From: Clostridiales bacterium
Lineage (GTDB): Bacteria; Bacillota; Clostridia; Lachnospirales; CAG-274
Direction of reading: 5' to 3'
Length of the DNA stretch: 5,376 bases
Assembly: GCA_021203425.1 (NCBI GenBank)
Contig: JAJQBF010000253.1
Coordinates: 1-5,376 of the forward strand
The notes below the pieces were generated by a model, which was not told where the DNA came from, did no database searches, and worked only from the letters and a program-made list of their open reading frames with translations. The position numbers and the translations under genes were made by a program. Shown in pieces: positions 1-5,376 of the stretch; positions within the stretch are counted from its first letter, which is position 1, and each line of letters starts with the position of its first letter.

Positions 1-1
1 T

Positions 2-793
2 GTAAAAACAGTAAAACCAAAAGTTTTTATAATGGAAAATGTTAAAGGTATTATGACTATGAAAAACGGAAAAATTTTTGAAGAAATAAAAAAAATTTTT
101 CAAGATGCAGATATGTTAGACGGACGTCCGTATCATTTATATTGTCGTGTTATCAAGGCGGTAGAATTCGGAATTCCTCAAAAGAGAGAGCGAATGATTA
201 TAATAGGTACAACAATAAAAAATGCAGATATCGAAAAATTATGGGATTTAACAATTGAGGATATGAAAAAGGAATATCCGACGTATTTTGATAAAGTAAC
301 AGTTGCCAATGCAATCGGGAATATGCCAAAGACAATGCCTGACGGAATAGTGTTAAATCCCGTTCCTGTTACAAATTATCAAAAATATCTGTCTTGCAGC
401 AATACTACTTTAAGCAATCACACTAAGACAAATCATTCGAAAACAGCAATAGACAGAATGAGCAGAGTAAATAACGGACAAAATTTTACTGTATTGGAAG
501 AAAAGATAAATTCAGTACACAGCGGTTCATATGGAAGACTATGTTGGAATGAATAGGCACCCGCAATTACAACAAGGTTTGATACCCCTGCCGGTGGAAG
601 ATTTATTCACCCTATTGAGAATCGAACTTTAACCCCAAGAGAAGCGGCAAGAATACAAAGTTTTCCTGATGAATTTGTTTTTTACGGCAGCAAAACAACA
701 ATATGCAAAATGATAGGGAATGCCGTGCCGCCTAAAATTTCATTCTTTTTGGCAAAGCTGGTAAGAAAAATTACAGAGACGGAGGAATATTAA
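2..793 (+). pseudogene. C5-cytosine DNA methyltransferase, 5'-truncated by window edge, interrupted by in-frame TAG
   Basis: This is the C-terminal part of a DNA (cytosine-5-)-methyltransferase, which transfers a methyl group from AdoMet to cytosine C5; here it would be the protective enzyme of the restriction operon. The frame is open from base 2, so the Met codon at 32 is internal, not the start. Visible motifs in order: motif VI ENV (35-43), motif VIII with QKRER (170-208), then a variable stretch acting as target-recognition region, motif IX with RTLTPREAARIQSFP (623-667) and motif X IGNAVPP (713-733). Motifs I and IV (AdoMet loop and catalytic PC) lie upstream of the window. A TAG at 554-556 interrupts the same frame after SYGRLCWNE, and homology resumes immediately as APAITTRFDTPAGGRF. 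There are 184 codons before the stop and 78 after it. The truncated product would lack motifs IX and X; motif X normally packs beside the AdoMet pocket, so I infer it is inactive. The gene ends at TAA 791-793, one base before the next start codon. Confidence 0.9.
781..786 (+). promoter_or_regulatory. Ribosome binding site of the McrB-like gene
   Basis: GGAGGA lies 8 bases before the ATG at 795 and inside the last codons of the methyltransferase. This strong site decides the start of the NTPase gene. The methyltransferase stop and the next ATG are separated by one base, so translation of the two genes was probably coupled in the intact operon. Confidence 0.8.
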
Positions 794-794
794 A

Positions 795-2769
795 ATGAAC
801 CCCATTTTACAAGCAAAATTAGATGAGCTGGATAGGGCAAATAAATATGAATGTTGGTATCTTGTAAAACAACCATCAGCGTTTGGCTATCTGTGTTATT
901 TGGTTTCTTTCTTATCTGGATATAAAACTAAAAACCCTCACAGTAATCCTCAGAATTTTATAGAGCAGAAAATTTCTGAACTTAAGGCAGCCAAGCCCGA
1001 TATAGAAATTTCAAATAATTATCGTGCATTAAGAGTTGCTGCTTTTTTCGGGCTTATAACTATGAAATCGAAAAAATATGAAGAGGCATTGATTACAGAA
1101 ACTTTTAATGAAATTACAAATAGATGTAATGGAGAATATGAGAAGACAGAATTTTATGCTGATATTATTCAGCGGCAGATAGAAAAAATGTATATAAGCT
1201 CTCAGATTGACGAAGAGTATAAAGGAGTTCGGCAAGATTACAGATTATATCCGGTTATGCTTTTGTATAAAGTTCTGCTTGAATTAGGCCGTTCATCAGG
1301 CAAATATTCTGTTTCTATGATTGAATACAGATATATGGTTGCAACTACAAAAGTTTTTGAAGATTTTTTGGAAACATTGTTATTGATTAAACTGCTTAGA
1401 GAAGACAACGATAATGTTTCTGAAAAATTTGAACAATACAAAGAAAAATTTGATAACCGACTGATTCAAGCACTTAAGCAGCTGGACACACTGGATATCC
1501 GCAAAGACAGTATCACATTAAAAAACAATAAAATCGAAGAGGCCGCAAAGAAGGTATTTATTTTTGAACAGAATCCCGATATATTCACAACTGAAAACTA
1601 TTTAGTATTCTTGGGTTCCGCAAAATCACTGTTTGATCTGGAATCTTTTGAAACAAATGAAAGTGAAAAAGGCAATTTTGAAGTACAAACGGAAAAAGAT
1701 TTTTCTGAAAGCAGCAGATTAACAACAGGCTGCAATGTGCTTTTATACGGTGTTCCCGGTTCGGGAAAAAGCTGGTCTATTAAACACGAATATTGCAAAA
1801 AAGACACTAATACAGAACGCTTGGTATTCCACCCGGATTATACATATTCTGATTTCGTCGGGCAGATTTTGCCGAATGTAGATGAAAACGGACAAGTGAG
1901 TTATAAATTTACTGCCGGTCCCTTTACCAATATTTTAGCTGAGGCATATGCACACCCGCAGGAGGAATATATCCTGATTATCGAAGAAATCAATAGAGGG
2001 AATGCACCTGCTGTTTTCGGTGATGTTTTTCAGCTGCTTGACAGGAAAACCGAAATTTACGATGTAAATGATGACGGTTATCCTATAGGCACAAGTGAAT
2101 ATGGTATTAAGAATGAAAATATTGCGTCTATTGTTTACGGCGATAAAACACACGAGGTTCGTATTCCGTCTAATTTGTCAATTATAGGTACTATGAATAC
2201 ATCAGACCAAAATGTGTTTACACTTGATACTGCTTTTCAAAGAAGATAGGGAATGGGATTAATTGAAAACAGTTTTGAACACGCAGACAGAAAATTGGCA
2301 GATGCAAAAATTCTTGACACGGGAGTTACTTGGGAAACTTTCTGTACACAGATTAATGAAATTATTGTCGAAAGAAATATACATATGACTTCTTCCGAAG
2401 ATAAGCGCTTAGGCGCATACTTTGTCAATTTGAAAGATTTAGCTTATGATGAAAAAAATGGGAAATTTGTCTGACGGCGAATATGATAATTTGCGTTCAA
2501 AAGAACAAAACAGAACTATTACCGCTGAAGAACAAACCAAGCTTACTGAAATACGTGAGGCGATGAAACAAAATCGTAAATTTCCGGAAAAAGTGATTAA
2601 ATATTTATGGGACGATGCATTTAAGTTTAACAGAGATGCTGTTTTTGATATAACAAAATTCAAAAGCTTAGAACAAGTGATTAGAGCTTTTATGTATTCC
2701 GAAAAGGCAGAGCGTTTTTCAATGTTCATAAAAAACGTGAAAAATACATTTACTAATCCGAAAGAATAA
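795..2769 (+). pseudogene. McrB-like AAA+ NTPase restriction subunit (R1.LlaJI-like), broken by a TAG and a frameshift
   Basis: This encodes the motor subunit of a modification-dependent or LlaJI-type restriction complex; McrB relatives hydrolyse GTP and recruit an McrC-type nuclease. Residues 1 to about 310 are a mostly helical N-terminal region that I do not recognise, probably involved in DNA recognition. The AAA+ domain follows: Walker A GVPGSGKS (residues 319-326), Walker B IIEEINRGN (395-403, with Glu where many McrB proteins have Asp), and an McrB-type signature GTMNTSDQ (465-472; Gln replaces the Arg of MNxxDR). FQRR ends at residue 484 and is followed by TAG at 2247-2249. The same frame then continues with GMGLIENSFEHADRKL and EDKRLGAYFV, as expected for this family, up to TGA at 2472-2474. 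The remaining C-terminal part (LSDGEYDNL to TNPKE, including KFPEKVIKYLWDDAFKF) is in the +1 frame and ends with TAA at 2767-2769. The repaired protein would be about 657 residues. The 484-residue product lacks the end of the AAA+ module and is probably inactive. Confidence 0.88.
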
Positions 2770-2777
2770 GGCGGTGA
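2768..2777 (+). promoter_or_regulatory. Near-consensus ribosome binding site of the nuclease gene
   Basis: AAGGCGGTGA matches the full anti-Shine-Dalgarno complement AAGGAGGTGA at 9 of 10 bases. It lies 6 bases before the ATG at 2784 and overlaps the TAA stop (2767-2769) of the NTPase gene. This supports 2784 as the true start and suggests that the nuclease subunit could be translated independently even when ribosomes stop early in the upstream gene. Confidence 0.8.
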
Positions 2778-2783
2778 TATTAT

Positions 2784-4083
2784 ATGGATTCGGATTCAGA
2801 ATTAAATATGACTGTCATTAATGACGATATTAAAAAGCACTGCCATATTAATTCAAATGAAGACGGCGACCGCTTTGTAGGAGTTAAAGCCGATTCAGAT
2901 AATATTATGGTATACTTTCCCATCGGATATCAGCTGCCCGAAACAAATGCTGAAATCAGAATGGATATTCACCACCTGATTCAAGTTTTATCTGAGTTTA
3001 CCACTAAAGAAGACCGACTGCTTGCACTCAATAAGTTTGATACACCTCAGACTGTGGATTTTCCCATAAATGCTTACAGAGAGGTTATAGAATATTATTT
3101 CTCTATCGGCGGTAAATACTATACAGAGGTTGACCCCGTATATAAAACAAGCACTGCCGGTAAGCAAGATTGGGCCAGAACAGTTCGAAATCAAACGCCT
3201 TTAATACAGCAGAAGAACGGTATCAGTTCTTTTATTTTTACAAACTTTACAGTAAGGACGGTAACCCCGAATGACTCGAAACAAATAACTCAAATTAATC
3301 GTTTTTGTGTATACGAAGCTTTCAAAAAAATAGGTATGTTGTCCTTATATGCCGGAACAACCGGGACCCCACTCAAATAAAAAAGAATCAATCAGCATAT
3401 TGAACGCAAAACTCGGAAATACAAACGATGATAAAAAACGAAACCTGTTTCAGGCAATGAAGAATATGCTTCAGTTCATGGACGAAAAAACATCTGAAAA
3501 ACAATTTTATTTCGGAACAGATGATTTTGACCATGTATGGGAAAAATTAATTGATAAGGCATTTGGAGAAAGAGACAAGGAAAAGTATTTTCCCCATTCA
3601 AGATGGCTGCTTGATTATGATAAGCATAAAGAAAAACGTCCGTTAATGCCGGATACCATTATGATTTACAATGGAAAATATTATATTCTTGATGCAAAAT
3701 GCTACAAATACGACCGGACGGCTATTCCCGAACACTTGCCCAATGGCTCATCTATTAATAAACAAATTACATATGGCGAGTATCTGGAAAAATATAAGGG
3801 TGTTGATGCAAAGTCATTGTTTAACGCTTTTATTATGCCTTATAATATGGCAAAAAACTTTTTTAAATTAGATACGGTTGTCGGGAATATAGGGAAGGCT
3901 GTCGGTGATTGGCGTTTCAATAAAAAATACTATGAAAGAATACAAGGTATTGTAATGGATACAAGATACTTAATGCACCATTACACAGGGAATCCTATAA
4001 AGGAAAAGGCAGCCTTGGCTGAATGTATTGAAAAAGTTTTGAGCAGAACGCCTGTGCCTTCGGCAGCAGATAAAACTGATTAG
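2784..4083 (+). pseudogene. LlaJI/McrC-like restriction nuclease subunit (R2.LlaJI-like), frameshifted
   Basis: This is the nuclease partner of the McrB-like subunit. The first frame (2784 to stop 3378-3380) gives the N-terminal half, ending in conserved-looking FCVYEAFKKIG. The second half reads in the +1 frame through PYMPEQPGPHSNKKESIS to TAG 4081-4083. The frame must change after 3333, because a TAG at 3331-3333 closes the second frame, and before 3380. The C-terminal part carries a PD-(D/E)XK nuclease core: MPD (Asp codon 3652-3654), then YYILDAK (Asp 3691-3693, Lys 3697-3699), preceded by DHVWEKLIDKAFG and followed by QITYGEY, an arrangement seen in McrC and LlaJI nucleases. The repaired protein would be about 432 residues. 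As written, the 198-residue N-terminal product has no catalytic site. An ATG at 3349 could start a 244-residue nuclease-only fragment, but only a weak AGGT lies upstream, too far away to be a good ribosome site. Assignment to the LlaJI family is from memory of the family and gene order. Confidence 0.85.
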
Positions 4084-4120
4084 TTTCAACCTGCATATTA
4101 GAATTTAATAAAATATCAAG

Positions 4121-4150
4121 ACAGCCTTTCCGAACAAGCGGAAAGGCTGT
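4121..4150. terminator. Bidirectional hairpin terminator between convergent genes
   Basis: A perfect 12-bp inverted repeat (ACAGCCTTTCCG, loop AACAAG, CGGAAAGGCTGT) sits 37 bases after the nuclease stop and 9 bases after the aminotransferase stop on the other strand. On the minus strand it is followed by CTTGATATTTTATT, a moderately T-rich tail. On the plus strand the tail AATTGTCTG is poor in T. It therefore looks better as a terminator for the aminotransferase, with weaker action on the restriction operon. The rest of the 76-base intergenic region shows nothing else. Confidence 0.75.
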
Positions 4151-4159
4151 AATTGTCTG

Positions 4160-5317
4160 TCACATTTTTGCCTTTAGGTTTTCAAGACGGTTAAGGGCGG
4201 CATAAAGGGTTTCGTCTTTCTTGGCGAAGTGAAGTCTTATGTAGCTGTTTATGGGTTCTCTGAAAAAGCTTGAGCCGGGAACAGTGCCTACACCTACCCT
4301 TTCAGCCATAATCTCGCAGAATTCAAGGTCGCTTTCATAACCGAATTCTGATATATCAAGCATAACGTAATAGGCGCCTTGGGGTTCGGTATGGGGTATT
4401 TTCAAATCGGTCAGACCTTTAAGGAAAAGATTTCTCTTTTCTGTGTATTCGGCTTGGAGCGCTTTATAGTAGCTGTCGCCGAAGTTAAGCCCCGCAACGG
4501 CAGCCTCCTGTAAGGGGGCTGCAGCGCCTACAGTAAGAAAATCGTGAACCTTTTTAACACATTCCGTTATTTCCGGCGAGGCTATAACATAGCCCAGCCG
4601 CCAGCCTGTTATTGAGTAGGTTTTTGAAAGAGATGAACAGGAAACAGTTCTCTCAAACATACCGGGAAGAGAGGCCATATAAATATGTCTGTTGGGTTCA
4701 TAGACAATATGTTCATAAACCTCGTCGGTTATGACGTAGGCATCATATTTCCTGCAAAGGTCGGCTATAATCGTAAGCTCCTCATATGTAAAAACCTTTC
4801 CGGAAGGGTTTGAAGGGTTGCAGAGAACTATAGCTTTTACGTTTTGTTTAAAGGCATTCTCAAGAACATCGGGGTCAAACGTAAATTCCGGCGGATTCAG
4901 TGGAACGTAAACAGGCTCTGCTCCCGTAAGAATTGTATCGGCACCGTAGTTTTCGTAGAAAGGCGAAAATATTATAACCCTGTCCCCGGGATTTGTAACC
5001 GCCATCATAGCTGCCATCATTGCTTCTGTGCTGCCGCATGTAACCACAACATTTTCGTTATAATCAATATCAATGCCCATATATTTCGACTGTTTCTTCG
5101 CAAGGGCTTTTCTGAAATTCTCCGCTCCCCATGTTATGGAATACTGATGAGGTCCTTTAGAGGAAATCTCTGCCAGCCTATCGGTAATTTCTTTAGGAGG
5201 ATCAAAGTCGGGAAAACCCTGAGACAAATTAATTGCTCCGTATTGATCTGATATTCTCGTCATTCTTCTTATGACAGAATCCGTAAAATTTGCTGTTCTT
5301 ATGCTTAAAGGTTTCAT
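4160..5317 (-). CDS. Class I/II PLP-dependent aminotransferase
   Basis: This is an intact 385-residue fold-type I aminotransferase, the usual length for the family, cytoplasmic, with no signal peptide. It moves an amino group between an amino acid and a 2-oxo acid through pyridoxal phosphate. Visible features: INLSQGFPDFDPP (residues 29-41), the HQYSITWGAENFRKALA region (58-73) typical of the kynurenine/glutamine-phenylpyruvate/methionine (YbdL-like) branch, NPSNPSG (167-173, Asn170 near PLP O3'), ITDEVYE (196-202, Asp198 and Tyr201), SLSKTYSITGWRLGY (229-243, Lys232 the Schiff-base lysine and Arg240 the phosphate contact) and SYIRLHFA (358-365, Arg361 the likely substrate-carboxylate contact). 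All key residues are present. The substrate cannot be fixed from sequence; aromatic amino acids, methionine, glutamine or aspartate are possible. The start at 5317 is supported by AAGGAG eight bases upstream. The gene is convergent with the restriction operon and visibly richer in G+C, suggesting resident DNA. The long frame antisense to it is a shadow. Confidence 0.95.
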   Translation of the reverse strand: MKPLSIRTANFTDSVIRRMTRISDQYGAINLSQGFPDFDPPKEITDRLAEISSKGPHQYSITWGAENFRKALAKKQSKYMGIDIDYNENVVVTCGSTEAMMAAMMAVTNPGDRVIIFSPFYENYGADTILTGAEPVYVPLNPPEFTFDPDVLENAFKQNVKAIVLCNPSNPSGKVFTYEELTIIADLCRKYDAYVITDEVYEHIVYEPNRHIYMASLPGMFERTVSCSSLSKTYSITGWRLGYVIASPEITECVKKVHDFLTVGAAAPLQEAAVAGLNFGDSYYKALQAEYTEKRNLFLKGLTDLKIPHTEPQGAYYVMLDISEFGYESDLEFCEIMAERVGVGTVPGSSFFREPINSYIRLHFAKKDETLYAALNRLENLKAKM

Positions 5318-5325
5318 ATCTCTTG

Positions 5326-5331
5326 CTCCTT
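5326..5331 (-). promoter_or_regulatory. Ribosome binding site of the aminotransferase
   Basis: On the minus strand AAGGAG precedes the ATG (5315-5317) by 8 bases (CAAGAGAT). It is a strong, well-spaced site that fixes the start codon. Confidence 0.85.
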
Positions 5332-5349
5332 GTTTTGTGCTTTTTTATA

Positions 5350-5376
5350 ATAATAGCCCTAAAAATAATCTTTGTC
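5350..5376 (-). promoter_or_regulatory. Possible sigma-70-type promoter of the aminotransferase, -35 cut by window edge
   Basis: On the minus strand TATTAT (5350-5355) could be a -10 box. The window edge reads GACA (5373-5376), which would complete TTGACA if the next two bases are TT, with a 17-base spacer. The area is A/T-rich, and overlapping TATTAT and TATAAA matches at other spacings are present, so the exact box is uncertain. A transcript from here would have a leader of roughly 25 to 30 bases, with no riboswitch visible. Confidence 0.35.

Noticed and set aside
120..131. Perfect 12-bp palindrome ACGGACGTCCGT.
   Set aside because: It lies inside methyltransferase coding sequence (DGRPY), does not extend further and has no partner site nearby; probably chance.
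164..177. Two closely spaced GAATTC sites forming a near repeat.
   Set aside because: They encode EFGIP of conserved motif VIII, so codon use explains them.
554..2249. Two in-frame TAG codons could mean TAG is reassigned to an amino acid or read as pyrrolysine.
   Set aside because: The first site does not obviously want Trp while the second does, so one reassignment does not fit both. The nuclease gene ends with TAG (4081-4083), followed by another in-frame TAG (4099-4101) just before the terminator hairpin, which looks like normal stop use. The two frameshifts also need another explanation.
2253..2474. Separate small gene starting at the ATG at 2253.
   Set aside because: It is in the same frame as the NTPase directly after the TAG, has no ribosome site of its own, and its sequence is the expected continuation of the AAA+ domain.
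3671..3871. 66-codon plus-strand frame inside the nuclease gene.
   Set aside because: It overlaps the PD-(D/E)XK core in another frame, has no recognisable motif, and the overlapped frame carries the conserved residues.
4844..5251. 135-codon plus-strand open frame opposite the aminotransferase.
   Set aside because: It is fully antisense to a well-supported gene, has no recognisable motif and is best explained as a shadow frame. The shorter minus-strand frames inside the restriction genes were rejected for the same reason.

Overview
The window suggests a low-G+C bacterium, most likely a Firmicutes/Clostridia-type genome. The support is A/T-rich codon use, strong Shine-Dalgarno sites (one matches the consensus AAGGAGGTGA at 9 of 10 bases) and the character of the flanking aminotransferase. 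This taxonomic guess is weak; a spirochaete could look similar.

Positions 2-4083 (+ strand) hold a tightly packed three-gene restriction-modification operon of the LlaJI type. In order it contains a C5-cytosine DNA methyltransferase (5' end outside the window), an McrB-like AAA+ NTPase subunit (R1.LlaJI-like) and an McrC/LlaJI-like PD-(D/E)XK nuclease subunit (R2.LlaJI-like). The gaps are 1 bp and 14 bp, and each restriction gene has its own ribosome binding site placed over the end of the gene before it. In the intact family the NTPase and nuclease subunits form an NTP-driven restriction machine, and the methyltransferase protects host sites.

As written, all three genes are broken. The methyltransferase has an in-frame TAG (554-556) before motifs IX and X. 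The NTPase has an in-frame TAG (2247-2249) where a Trp is expected after the FQRR motif, and then a frameshift (between 2443 and 2474) at or near an A7 run. The nuclease gene has a frameshift (between 3334 and 3380) that separates its N-terminal half from the catalytic PD...DAK core. Protein similarity continues smoothly across every lesion, so these look like recent pseudogenes or, less interestingly, assembly errors, and not unrelated short genes.

Positions 4084-4159 are a short convergent intergenic region with a perfect 12-bp stem hairpin that probably terminates transcription from both sides. Positions 4160-5317 (- strand) encode an intact class I/II PLP-dependent aminotransferase with visibly higher G+C, which looks like resident chromosomal DNA. 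Its ribosome binding site and a probable promoter lie at the right edge.

I found no RNA genes, insertion sequences, CRISPR arrays or attachment sites. The novelty here is the fate of a known kind of defence operon, not a new system.
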